Shown: positions 32,327 through 41,446 of the stretch, one piece after another
How the letters are laid out: the number at the start of each line of letters is the position of its first letter
Numbering within the stretch: the stretch's first letter is position 1
Assembly: GCF_900111005.1 (NCBI RefSeq)
Contig: NZ_FOFV01000002.1
Location: 682,001-746,000 of the forward strand
Source: Lentzea albida
GTDB lineage: Bacteria > Actinomycetota > Actinomycetes > Mycobacteriales > Pseudonocardiaceae
DNA: 64,000 bases
Reading direction: 5' to 3'
The notes under the pieces: generated by a model
What the model saw: only the letters and a program-made list of their open reading frames with translations
The model's database searches: none
Told to the model about the DNA's origin: nothing
Position numbers and translations under genes: made by a program

Positions 32327-34666
32327 CTACAGGACCTCCAGCGGGTCGAGCTTGATCCGCACCAGCTCCTGCTCCTTGCGCGCCGTCCGCACGGCCTGCG
32401 CCTCGGCCAGCACGGCGGCCAGCTGACGGCCTTCGGCGCGCGCGACCCGCACCAGGGCGCGTTCCTTCGTCTCGTCGTCGCCCAGCGGCACCGGCCCGAG
32501 GATCTCGCCGGTGGGCGGCAGCCGGAGCTCGTCGAGCATGGCGTTCACCGCGTCCGGGGTGCCGTCGACGGTCGCCATCCTGACCGCCGGCGGGAACCCG
32601 AGCTCGGTGCGCGCGGCGAGTTCGGTGGCGGCGTGCCACACCGGGTCCCAGCGGACGAGCGCCTGCACCGGCGTCAGGCCGGAGTCCGCGATCACGACCA
32701 CGCGCCCGTTGCCCGGCCGCACCAGCCCCGCGGCCGTCATCCACCGCCGCAGCGCCTCCTCGGAGGCCCGCAGGTCGGCGCGCCCCAGCAACGCCCACCC
32801 GTCGAGCAGCAGCACCGCCCCGTAGCCGCCCTCGGCCACGGGTTCGGCGCCCGGCGTGGCGACCACGAGCGCGGGCTTGCCCGGCACCTTCGTCAGCACC
32901 TCGTCCGCGCCGCTGGTCCGCACCGGATACCCGGGAAACGCCCGCCCGAGCTCCTCGGCCGTGCGCCGCGCCCCGATGATCTGCCCGCGCAGCTTGCGCG
33001 ACCCGCACGTGGGACACCGGAACCCGGCCTCCGTGGCGGCGCACCACCGGCAGTACGCGGGCTTCGGCAGCCCGTCCTCGGTCCCACCCGGCAACGCCAG
33101 CGGCCCCGCACACCGGCGGCACCGCGCGGGCCCGCGGCACTGACCACACGCGAGCGACGGCACGTACCCGCGCCGCGGCACCTGGATGAGCACCGGCGAG
33201 TCGGCGAGGGCGAACCGGGCGGCGTCGAACGCGATGGACGGCAACCGGGCGGTGCGCGCGGCCGGGTCCTTGACGTCCTGCCACTCGTTGTCGCCCACCG
33301 ACACCACCCGCGGCGCCACGGACCTCAGCGTCTCCCGCGACGCGACGATCTCGTGCGCCCACCCGGTCTCGACCAGCAGCTGCGCCTCGGCCGTGCGCGC
33401 GAACCCACCGATGAGCAACGCGGCACCCGTCATGTGCGCGCGTTGCACCAACACGTCACGCACGTTCGGATACGGCGACCGCTGCTCGACGTGCAGGTCG
33501 TCCCCGTCGTCCCACACGACGAGGAGCCCGGGGTCCCGGACGGGCGCGAACGCCGTGGCGCGCGTGCCGACCACCACCCGCGCCACCCCCCGCCGCACGG
33601 CCAGCCAGCGCTTGTAGCGCTCCGACGGCCCGAGATCGGCCGACAGGGTCACCACGCCTTCGATGAGCCTGCCGCACGCCTCGGCGACGCGGGCCAGGTC
33701 GCGGTGGTCGGGCACCACGATGGCGACGCCGCGCCCGGACGACGCGACCGCGGCGGCGGCCTCGGCCAGGCGGGCGGGCCAGTCCTCGGAGGGCAGGGCC
33801 TGCCAGACGGCGTGGGCGGGGCGGCCCTCGCGGAGGGCTTCGAGGTACTTGGGGCCGCGGGGGTAGCGGGACCAGGCGTCGGCGGGGACGGGGGGCAGTT
33901 GTGAGCGGGGAGGCGCGGGAAGGGGGGCCGGGTCGGCGGCAGGAACGTCAGCGGCAGGAACGTCGGCGGCTGCGAGGTCCGGAGTGGCGGCGAGGCCCGG
34001 AGTGGCGGAAGCCAGGGTGATGGGGGCGGCGTCGTGGGGAGTGGATGGCGGGGTCGCGGGGTGAGGGGTGGCAGGGACGGCTCCGGAGGCGGGAGCAGGC
34101 TCGGCGCCGTCAGGGGCCGGCTCGGTGCCGTCGTCGGCGGCCGCCTCGGAGGTCGAGGCCGAGTCCGCGGCCAGGGCGGGGGCGGAGGTCGAAGTGGGCT
34201 CGGCAGCGACCTCGAGGTCGGCCGTTTTCGCCACCCACGCCGGGAGTTGCGGGAGCGGGGGTGGTTCCGGGGACGCCGCCGCCTCCGCCCGCGCGTGGCG
34301 GGGTGGGATGGCCAGGCGCAGCACGTCGATCATGCCGCCCGCGTACCTGTCGGCGATCGCGCGGGCCAGGGCGGCGATCTCCGGTGCCAGCACCGGTTCC
34401 GGGGAGACGACCTTCTCGATGAAGGCGAGTTTCTTGCCGTACTCCGACTTCTCGGTGCGCTCCAGGAGGTAGCCGTCGACCAGCTGGCCCGCGAAGCGCA
34501 CGCGCACGCGGCAGCCCGGGACGGCGGTGTCGTCCAGTTCGGACGGAACCGCGTAGTCGAAGGGGCGGTCCAGGTGGGCCAGGGGGACGTCGACCACGAT
34601 CCGGGCGACCGGTAGCGACTCCGCGGGGACCCGCTCCCCTTTTCTCGCTCCGGTCTTCGCGCTCAT
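32327..34666 (-). CDS. priA: Probable replication restart protein PriA, helicase-inactive form
   Basis: 779 residues. The N-terminal DNA-binding domain (about 15-115) and the eight zinc cysteines (ACGQC, RCRRC, YCRWC, RCPTC) are kept. The ATPase motifs are not: the Walker A region reads ALPSEDWPARLAEAAA and the DEAH box is replaced by VVWDDGDDLH. This is the known actinobacterial form, thought to lack helicase activity. A ~130-residue Ala/Pro/Thr-rich insertion (about 130-260) carries DVPAADVPAAD repeats. AGGAGG is only 1 nt before the ATG, an odd spacing. Zero gap to the convergent gene. Confidence 0.92.
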   Translation of the reverse strand: MSAKTGARKGERVPAESLPVARIVVDVPLAHLDRPFDYAVPSELDDTAVPGCRVRVRFAGQLVDGYLLERTEKSEYGKKLAFIEKVVSPEPVLAPEIAALARAIADRYAGGMIDVLRLAIPPRHARAEAAASPEPPPLPQLPAWVAKTADLEVAAEPTSTSAPALAADSASTSEAAADDGTEPAPDGAEPAPASGAVPATPHPATPPSTPHDAAPITLASATPGLAATPDLAAADVPAADVPAADPAPLPAPPRSQLPPVPADAWSRYPRGPKYLEALREGRPAHAVWQALPSEDWPARLAEAAAAVASSGRGVAIVVPDHRDLARVAEACGRLIEGVVTLSADLGPSERYKRWLAVRRGVARVVVGTRATAFAPVRDPGLLVVWDDGDDLHVEQRSPYPNVRDVLVQRAHMTGAALLIGGFARTAEAQLLVETGWAHEIVASRETLRSVAPRVVSVGDNEWQDVKDPAARTARLPSIAFDAARFALADSPVLIQVPRRGYVPSLACGQCRGPARCRRCAGPLALPGGTEDGLPKPAYCRWCAATEAGFRCPTCGSRKLRGQIIGARRTAEELGRAFPGYPVRTSGADEVLTKVPGKPALVVATPGAEPVAEGGYGAVLLLDGWALLGRADLRASEEALRRWMTAAGLVRPGNGRVVVIADSGLTPVQALVRWDPVWHAATELAARTELGFPPAVRMATVDGTPDAVNAMLDELRLPPTGEILGPVPLGDDETKERALVRVARAEGRQLAAVLAEAQAVRTARKEQELVRIKLDPLEVL

Positions 34667-34696
34667 GCCTCCTGGTGTATCAGACAGCCCCGACAG

Positions 34697-35899
34697 TCAC
34701 GCGTTGCGCCTCACCAAACCGGTGAAGCCCGCCACGAACAGGGTCGCGAACGCCCAGGCCAGGATCTGCAGCAGCCACGTCGCGCCCAGGACGAACTGGC
34801 CGGTGGGCGCGGCCGTGTCGACGGTGCAGCGGGCGGCGTCGACCTTCACCAGCGGCGTCGCCACGTTGAGGGCGTAGCCGACCTGCTCCACGACCGAACA
34901 CCGGACGGCGCCGGAGGTCAGCACGAGCCCCACCGACACGGTGAGCACGCCGGCCAGCCACACGAGGGCGAGTCCCGGGCGGTAGCCGTGGCCCACGGTC
35001 ACGCCGCGGACCAGGTGCCAGACGCGTCCCCAGCGGGAGAGCTGGCCGCGGCGGCGCAGATCACGTTGCTGGGCAACGCGGATGCGCCGCACGTCGCGCT
35101 CGTGGCCCGCGGCCTGGTGCGCCTGGGCGAGCTGGGCCCACGGCTGGGCGGAATAGCGGAGCGTGCGCGTCGAGAGCAACGACAGCCATTCGTCCACAGT
35201 GGCGTCCCGCGGCAGGCCCTCGTAGGTGAGGCCTTCGAGCTGCACGTCGCCGTCGATGCCCGCGAACGGCATGAGCAGGTCCTTGCCCACGCGCACGTGG
35301 CGCAGGTCGAGCGCGACGCCGGACGAGAAGCGGCCCTGGCGGAGGATGATCTGCCCGTCGATCCGGGTGCCGCGCAGGCGCACCGCCGCGTGCCTGCCGC
35401 CGCCGGAGACGTCGCAGCCCTCGTTCAGGAAGATGCCGTCGCCGACCTGCAGGTCGACGAGGGTCAGGCCGGCCTCGAAGCGCCCACCGCCGCACATCAG
35501 CACGCCGGCGATCCGCGACCCGCTCAGCGTCACGGCTCCCTCGGCGTGGAAGCCCTCGTCCAGGTAGACGCTGCCGCCGATGCGCATGTGCAGCGCGTCG
35601 ACCGACTCACCCGCGCCGAGCCGTGCGCCGCTCAGCCGCAGGTGGTGGTCCACGGCCAGACCGCGGGCCTCGACGGACGGCGCGACGAGTCCCCGCAGGT
35701 CCAGCAGCGAGAACTGCGCCCTGCTCAGCAGCACCGGTCGTGCGGTGGTGCAGTCGCGCAGCACCAAAGGCTTCTTCGCGACGACGTCGGACAGGTCGAG
35801 CTGACCCGTGATCGTCGCGCCGGTCAGCACCAGGCCGCTGGGGTCCAGCGACTCGTGGTCGACCATCCGCTTCCGGATCTCATCCCCCGTGATCTCCAC
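34697..35899 (-). CDS. Membrane protein with beta-helix (pentapeptide/bactofilin-like) domain
   Basis: 400 residues from GTG. The first ~235 residues are short, regularly spaced strands rich in Leu, Arg and Gly (ITGQLDLSDV, GGSVYLDEGF, GVLMCGGGRF, DGQIILRQGRF), which suggests a right-handed beta-helix. A helical stretch follows (about 245-295), and three hydrophobic segments lie at the C-terminus (about 309-332, 342-355, 370-392). Function unknown. It is 10 nt after the phospholipase C gene and 30 nt before priA, all in one direction. Confidence 0.75.
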   Translation of the reverse strand: MEITGDEIRKRMVDHESLDPSGLVLTGATITGQLDLSDVVAKKPLVLRDCTTARPVLLSRAQFSLLDLRGLVAPSVEARGLAVDHHLRLSGARLGAGESVDALHMRIGGSVYLDEGFHAEGAVTLSGSRIAGVLMCGGGRFEAGLTLVDLQVGDGIFLNEGCDVSGGGRHAAVRLRGTRIDGQIILRQGRFSSGVALDLRHVRVGKDLLMPFAGIDGDVQLEGLTYEGLPRDATVDEWLSLLSTRTLRYSAQPWAQLAQAHQAAGHERDVRRIRVAQQRDLRRRGQLSRWGRVWHLVRGVTVGHGYRPGLALVWLAGVLTVSVGLVLTSGAVRCSVVEQVGYALNVATPLVKVDAARCTVDTAAPTGQFVLGATWLLQILAWAFATLFVAGFTGLVRRNA

Positions 35900-35909
35900 G
35901 GGGCAGACG

Positions 35910-37856
35910 TTAGCCTGAGATCGACTCGCGGCCGTTCTCGATGTGACCGCACAGACGGCGGCGGAACTTCGGCTCCTCCTCCACCGTGACAGTGAGGTCG
36001 TACCAGCCGGAGTTCATGACGGTCAGCCACGGGATCACGTGCCGATGTCCTGGCCTCACGACGTAACGACGCCGCTCCAGCACGAACGTCAGACGCGTCG
36101 ATCCGCTGTTCTCGAACGTCAACGTCAGCACACGGCTGTATCCGCGCACCGACGACGAGACGCGCGCACGGTCGGAGGACGTCCCGGCGAACTCACGGCG
36201 GAAACCGTTGGGGCCCAGCAACACGAGGTCGTGGTCACCCGCGATCTCGACGGACTCCGACGAGGAGACGTCGAAGTGCTGCGGCAGCGCGAACTGGCCC
36301 GAGTACGGGTACAGCGCGAAGTGCACGGACGCCGATCCGGAGTTCGACATCTCCAACGTCGAGCCGCGCAGCGACGCGTCCGGCTGGTACGGAAGGGGGC
36401 GCGCACGCCGCCGTCCGGGCTCCTGCTCCGGCATCTTCTGCTCGGACGGGGGCGCGGGACGCCAGCGCGGCGTCGCGGGCGGCACCGCGGCGGGCTCGCC
36501 GACCTCGGGCCACGTCCGGCGCCGCTCGAAGTCGAACGTCGACGTCAGGTCACCGGCCACGATCCGGCGCCACGCGGAGATCTCCTCCGAACGGACGCCC
36601 GTCCACGTCTCGAGGAACCGCGTCATCGACGTGTGGTCGAACACCTGCGAGTTCACGTAACCGCCGACGGACCACGGCGAGACGACGGTCATCGGTACGC
36701 GCGCGCCGAGCCCCAACGGCCGGTCGCCCACGTACTCGTCGGTCACGGACAACGGCGGGCGCGGCGGCGGCACGTGGTCGAAGAAGCCGTCGTTCTCGTC
36801 GTAGGTGATGAACAGGACCGTCGACTCCCACACCTCCTGGTTCGACGCCAGCGCGTCCAGCACCTGGTAGGTGATCGAGGCGGACGCGGCGGGCGACGAC
36901 GCGCCGGGGTGTTCGGAGTCCACAGAGGACGGAACCAGGTACGACACGGCCGGCAACCGCCCCGCGGTGACGTCCGCGCGGAACTCCTCCCCCAGCCCGC
37001 CGGGCTTCACGCGGTGCAGTCCTCGCGAGTACAGCGACTTCTCAGCGGCGGTGAGCTTCGAGAGGTCGAGCGAGCCGATCAACGCCGGGTCGCCGGTGCC
37101 GTACAGCTTGTCGAGCGACTTGAACCCCGCCGGCAGCACCTTGCGCGCGATCTCCTTGAACCGCAGGAAGAACTCCAGGTTGTTGTCCTGGAAGTTGTCC
37201 CACTCCTGGTAGACCCGCCACGACTTCCCCGCCGCCTCGAGGCGTTCCGGGTACGTCTTCCACGTGTAGCCGGCGTGGGTGTCCTCGCTGTAGGCGGCGT
37301 TGCCGGTCGCACGGCCGCCGGAGGGTTCGAAACCGGTGTAGCCGGAGACCCAGTAGTTCCGGTTCGGTGACGTCGAGGACGGCACCGAGCAGTGGTAGGC
37401 GTCGCACAGCGTGAAGGTGTCCGCGAGCTCGTGGTGGAACGGGATGTCCTGCCGCGTGTAGAACGCCATCGTCGCGGCGGTCTTCGCCGGCACCCAGTTG
37501 TCGTTCCACCCGCCGCGCAACGCCGCGTGCCCGCCGTTCCAGCTGTGGTCCAGGTCACCGATGTACTGGATGTCGCGCCCCGACGCCGCCTCACGTACCG
37601 GGAACGGCAGCACGCCCGACTGGTCGAACACACCCTTCAACGCGTTGCGGTCGGAGAACCCACGCACGCCACGGAGTGTGCCGTAGTAGTGGTCGAATGA
37701 ACGGTTCTCCTGCATCAACAGCACGACGTGCTTGATCGCGCGCAAGCCTCCCGCACGGGGCTCACGGGCCAACGCGGCGTACACCGACGGCGGCAGCAGC
37801 GTGCCCGCACCGGCTGCGGCGACGGCAGCCATGAACCCACGACGAGAGAGCGACAT
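35910..37856 (-). CDS. Tat-exported phosphocholine-specific phospholipase C
   Basis: 648 residues. The ATG at 37856 gives a twin-arginine signal (SLSRRGFMAAVAAAGAG). The phosphoesterase domain (about 40-420) has VVLLMQENRSFDHYYGTLRG near the start and YDENDGFFDHVPPP later, the metal and catalytic segments of the PLC/acid phosphatase superfamily. Two C-terminal beta-sandwich repeats follow (about 470-555 and 560-645), as in PlcABC proteins. It probably hydrolyses extracellular phospholipids to release phosphorylated head groups. Start of a same-strand run with the beta-helix gene and priA. Confidence 0.93.
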   Translation of the reverse strand: MSLSRRGFMAAVAAAGAGTLLPPSVYAALAREPRAGGLRAIKHVVLLMQENRSFDHYYGTLRGVRGFSDRNALKGVFDQSGVLPFPVREAASGRDIQYIGDLDHSWNGGHAALRGGWNDNWVPAKTAATMAFYTRQDIPFHHELADTFTLCDAYHCSVPSSTSPNRNYWVSGYTGFEPSGGRATGNAAYSEDTHAGYTWKTYPERLEAAGKSWRVYQEWDNFQDNNLEFFLRFKEIARKVLPAGFKSLDKLYGTGDPALIGSLDLSKLTAAEKSLYSRGLHRVKPGGLGEEFRADVTAGRLPAVSYLVPSSVDSEHPGASSPAASASITYQVLDALASNQEVWESTVLFITYDENDGFFDHVPPPRPPLSVTDEYVGDRPLGLGARVPMTVVSPWSVGGYVNSQVFDHTSMTRFLETWTGVRSEEISAWRRIVAGDLTSTFDFERRRTWPEVGEPAAVPPATPRWRPAPPSEQKMPEQEPGRRRARPLPYQPDASLRGSTLEMSNSGSASVHFALYPYSGQFALPQHFDVSSSESVEIAGDHDLVLLGPNGFRREFAGTSSDRARVSSSVRGYSRVLTLTFENSGSTRLTFVLERRRYVVRPGHRHVIPWLTVMNSGWYDLTVTVEEEPKFRRRLCGHIENGRESISG

Positions 37857-37997
37857 GATCCCAGTTTGTAGTCGCAGCACATGGCCAGGAACCGACTCTC
37901 GTATGAACAACGTCCGCCGGTCTGCGGTTAGCGTTCGGGCAACGCCCGGTTGCGACTCTTCTGCCCGTTGGCAAGACACGGAAGAGGGGAAGCAACC

Positions 37998-38486
37998 ATG
38001 AGACTGCGCATCGCTGCTGCAGCGCTCGCCATCGGCCTGTGCACCGCAGGTGTCGCGTCAGCCGATGAGGTGCCGCCGGAGTTCCAGAACAGACCTGGGC
38101 AGGCGGCCTGCTACGACGCCGTGCCCACGATCATCGACTCCGGTGTCATCTTCGGCACCGCGGGACCGGACGTGATCGTCGGCAGCAACGGGCCGGACGT
38201 CATCTACGGGCTCACCGGCGCGGACGTCATCATCGGCCTCGGCGCCGACGACGTGATCTACGGCGGCCAGGGCAACGACCTGATCTGCGCCGGCTGGGGC
38301 CAGGACTACGTCCAGGGCGGCGGCGACCACGACACCGTCTACGGCGAGCCCGGCAACGACGACCTGTTCGGCGGCGACGGGATGGACCTGCTGTCCGGCG
38401 ACCTCGGGCCGGACGACGACGGCGACGGCGAGGCCGGGTTCGACTACTGCCCGCCGTCCACGGAGAACCCGGTCAGCTGCGTGTGA
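37998..38486 (+). CDS. Small secreted RTX-type calcium-binding protein
   Basis: 162 residues with a signal peptide (about 1-22, ending VASADE). Residues ~65-140 hold glycine/aspartate-rich RTX-like nonapeptides (GPDVIVGSNGPDVIYG, GGQGNDLICAG, GEPGNDDLFGGDGMDLL), which bind Ca2+ in a parallel beta-roll. Only about six to eight repeats are present and there is no attached enzyme domain. Three cysteines could form a disulfide. The last 14 bases overlap the convergent regulator gene. Confidence 0.85.
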   Translation: MRLRIAAAALAIGLCTAGVASADEVPPEFQNRPGQAACYDAVPTIIDSGVIFGTAGPDVIVGSNGPDVIYGLTGADVIIGLGADDVIYGGQGNDLICAGWGQDYVQGGGDHDTVYGEPGNDDLFGGDGMDLLSGDLGPDDDGDGEAGFDYCPPSTENPVSCV

Positions 38487-41361
38487 CCGTCTGCCGCAGC
38501 AGGATCTCGGTGGCGGGATCGGGCCTGACCCCGAGCTGCCGCAACGAGTCCAGCACGCGCGCACGGGTCTCCAACGTCCTTTGTGGATTCCGTGCGCGCA
38601 ACGCGGCCGCGAGTGCCAGCCGGTGCCCGCGCGGTTCGAACGGTTCTAGCTCCAGCGCGCGGTCGGCGAGGTGATGTGCCTCCGCCGGATCTCCCGTGAC
38701 GAGCCGGAGTTCGCCCAGTGCCAGCAGGGTGCGCACGTACCGCTGCCTGATCCGGGCGATCTCCGGCTCGCACACCTCCGCCAGGTCCGGCAGCGGATCA
38801 CCCCGCCACAGCGCCACCGCCGCGTCCAGGTCGTCACCGGCCTCCTCGAACGCCCACAGGTCCGCGGTCAGCAGCCCGCCGCGGACCAGCCTGATGCTGT
38901 CGCCGTCGCTGCGCAGGCAGTAGCTGGCCTCGCCGCCGGCGCGGCCCGGTTCCAGCAGCCGGCGGAGGTGGGTCATCGTCACCCGCAGGTTCCGGGCGGC
39001 CCCGGCGGGGTCCAGGCCGGGCCACAGCAGGTCCACCGCCTGGTCGCGGGTGACGACGGGCCGCAGCACCAGCAGTCCCAGCAGCTGCCGGACGCGGACG
39101 CGGCGCAGTTCGGGCGCCTCGGTGACGAGGCCGTTCCTGGTCACCCGCATCGGCCCGATCACCTCGATGCCGATCGGGTGGTCCGGCGGCGAGGGCACGG
39201 TGGCGAGCAGTCTGGTGGCGCCCACGGCCAGCTCCGGATCACGCGTGAGCGCGCGGAACTGGCGGTGCACCGCCGGTCCGACGCGATCGGCGAGCCAGGT
39301 GCCCAGCTTCGTCCTCCCCACCGCCGCGAGCCGGGCGGCCAGTTCCACCGACCACGGCAACGGCAGGAAGCAGAGTGCGTGTTCCTCGTCGAGGTCGGCG
39401 CGGAGATCTCCTTGCCGTGCCTGGAGGAACGCGCGTCCGGCCGCCCGAGCCCTGCGGTGCGACGGACCGAGGTCCGTGTCGTCCCAACGCTTCCGCAGCT
39501 CCTCGTTGAGCACGTAGCCGAGCGTGAGGAACCGCCGCAGGTGCCGTTCGGCGACCTCGACCTCCAACGGCCACCGGACCAGGTGCCGCTGGTAGAGGTC
39601 ACGGGCCAGGTCCTCCTCGCCGCGCGTGACGGCGACCGCCGCGTGCGACGCGCACGCCAGCACCGCGTCCCGGGGGTTGTCCTGCTCGGCGGGGAGTTCG
39701 GCCGTGATCTCACCGAACGACGCGGCGATGACCGTGTGCAGTGCACGCGCCACGAACTCGCCACGTGCCGTGCTGTCGGCATCGTCACCGAGGAACTCGA
39801 CGGCCTGGCCGTCGAACCAGCGCGCCGCGGCGGCGTGGCGGCGGGCCAGGTCGTCGTCCAGCATGCGTTCGGCCAGCTCGGCGGCCTCCTGCCCGCGTCC
39901 GCACATCGCCAGGCAGTGGACGTGGAACCTCGTCGTGGACACGGCGAACGCTTTCGGCACCTCGGTCGTCGGCGCCTGGGCGAGGTGGGTCAGCGCCGTC
40001 TCCGGATCACCGGCCAGCTCGGCCACCACCGCGGCGGCGCTGTGCCTGAGCACCTTGAGGACCGGGGTGGTGGCCTCGAGCCCCTGCGCCCGCTGGGCGA
40101 CCCGCGCCAGCCTGACCAGATCTCCCCTGGAGTGCGCGGTGATCACGGCCTGGCCGAGCGCCACGGCGGCGCCGTCGTGGTCACCGGCATCGAGCAGGGC
40201 CGCGCAGGCCTGGTCGACCAGGTCGTCGAGGGACGGGTCGGTGAAGTCGTCGGCGTGCACGACCGCGGCCCTGAGCAACAGGAACGCCGGATCTCGGCGG
40301 TGTCCGGCGGGCACCGCGTCGAGCCACCGCCGTGCCGTCGCGCTCGGCAGCACCGACAGCGTCGTGCGCACCAGTTCGACCGCCAGGCGCGCCAGGAGGG
40401 GCCAGTCCCGCGCCTCGCACGCCACCCTCCCGGCCGCGGCGAGGTCTCCCCGCGCAACCAGCACCTCGACGGCCCTGTCCCGCAGGTGATCGGTGGGCAC
40501 GAGGCTCGTCCACAGGTCGTGGGCTCGGTACCTGCCGTCGTCGAGCATGTCGACCAACGGCACCTCACGTGCGAGGTGTTCCATCTCGGCGTTGGTCGCG
40601 GCCACCGCACTGATCTCCTCGGCGGTCGCTGTCCCGAGAGCCACCAACGCCGCCAACGCGCCGTGCAGCGGTTGTGGCAGGCGACTCAGCACCTCCTCGG
40701 CGGCGTAACGCCACGAGGCGGCACGTCCGGCCGTGAGGGACAGCCTGACGAGCGCGGGCCAGCCGTGGAGGTCCCCGGCGGGTTCGCGACCGAAGCTCCT
40801 CGCCAGCGCGGCGGTCTCGGCACCGGTGAAGGCGAGGTCGGCCGTCGCGACCACGGCCACCTCCCCGGCCGCCTGCCTGCGCGCCAACGGAAGAGCGGGC
40901 GTGGTGCGACCCGACAGCACGAGGTGCGCGGTGTCCGGCAGAGCGCGCACGACGGCTTCGAGCAGGTGTGCGCCCGGCGACCCGTCCGGGATCTCGTGCA
41001 CGTCGTCGAGCAGCAGGCAGACGTCGAGCGGTGCCGTGCTTCGCAACGCCAGCAGAACCTCCCGCGCACCGGGCTCGGGACCGGGGCGTGCGCCGAGGGC
41101 GTCCAGGATCGCCGCGGCCAGCCGGGCGGCGTCCTCGTGGCCGGGGCCGCACGTCACCCAGGCGTCGACGCCCTGCGGTTCGAGCAGGTTCGCGCGGACC
41201 GCCTGGGCCAGTGCGGTGGTCTTGCCGAAGCCCGCTCCGGCCGTGACGAGGGTGATCGGGCGGCACCACCGCGCGCGGAGGCGGTCGACGAGACGCAGGC
41301 GCGGCAGCTCGACGTCGAGCGGGCGCGGCACCGCGCGCAGGCCTGTCGTGTTGTCCCCCAC
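38473..41361 (-). CDS. STAND/MalT-like regulator with C-terminal BTAD winged-helix module
   Basis: 962 residues from GTG. N-terminal AAA/STAND ATPase with Walker A AGAGFGKT (41-48) and Walker B VCLLLDDVHEI, a long helical TPR-like middle, then an OmpR-type winged helix (about 730-825) and BTAD domain (about 833-960) at the C-terminus. In most AfsR-type proteins the DNA-binding part is at the N-terminus, so the order is reversed. GTG start is tentative; an upstream in-frame GTG exists and no strong ribosome-binding site is seen. Convergent with the RTX gene (14-nt overlap). Confidence 0.82.
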   Translation of the reverse strand: MGDNTTGLRAVPRPLDVELPRLRLVDRLRARWCRPITLVTAGAGFGKTTALAQAVRANLLEPQGVDAWVTCGPGHEDAARLAAAILDALGARPGPEPGAREVLLALRSTAPLDVCLLLDDVHEIPDGSPGAHLLEAVVRALPDTAHLVLSGRTTPALPLARRQAAGEVAVVATADLAFTGAETAALARSFGREPAGDLHGWPALVRLSLTAGRAASWRYAAEEVLSRLPQPLHGALAALVALGTATAEEISAVAATNAEMEHLAREVPLVDMLDDGRYRAHDLWTSLVPTDHLRDRAVEVLVARGDLAAAGRVACEARDWPLLARLAVELVRTTLSVLPSATARRWLDAVPAGHRRDPAFLLLRAAVVHADDFTDPSLDDLVDQACAALLDAGDHDGAAVALGQAVITAHSRGDLVRLARVAQRAQGLEATTPVLKVLRHSAAAVVAELAGDPETALTHLAQAPTTEVPKAFAVSTTRFHVHCLAMCGRGQEAAELAERMLDDDLARRHAAAARWFDGQAVEFLGDDADSTARGEFVARALHTVIAASFGEITAELPAEQDNPRDAVLACASHAAVAVTRGEEDLARDLYQRHLVRWPLEVEVAERHLRRFLTLGYVLNEELRKRWDDTDLGPSHRRARAAGRAFLQARQGDLRADLDEEHALCFLPLPWSVELAARLAAVGRTKLGTWLADRVGPAVHRQFRALTRDPELAVGATRLLATVPSPPDHPIGIEVIGPMRVTRNGLVTEAPELRRVRVRQLLGLLVLRPVVTRDQAVDLLWPGLDPAGAARNLRVTMTHLRRLLEPGRAGGEASYCLRSDGDSIRLVRGGLLTADLWAFEEAGDDLDAAVALWRGDPLPDLAEVCEPEIARIRQRYVRTLLALGELRLVTGDPAEAHHLADRALELEPFEPRGHRLALAAALRARNPQRTLETRARVLDSLRQLGVRPDPATEILLRQTVTRS

Positions 41362-41366
41362 GCAGA

Positions 41367-41380
41367 GCGGAGAGCTCCGC
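41367..41380. promoter_or_regulatory. Inverted repeat before STAND regulator start
   Basis: GCGGAG and CTCCGC separated by two bases, 5 nt upstream of the assumed GTG start at 41361. It may be an autoregulatory site, or a hairpin hiding the start; symmetry is the only evidence. Confidence 0.3.
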
Positions 41381-41400
41381 ACGGCCCGAAATACGCGCAA

Positions 41401-41431
41401 CGGCCCGCCTCCCCGGAAGGGAAACGGGCCG
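41401..41431. terminator. Terminator after metK
   Basis: CGGCCCG (41401-41407) pairs with CGGGCCG (41425-41431), with a smaller inner TCCC/GGGA pairing, 15 nt after the metK stop. Confidence 0.65.
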
Positions 41432-41446
41432 GTGGTGCGTCCTGGA

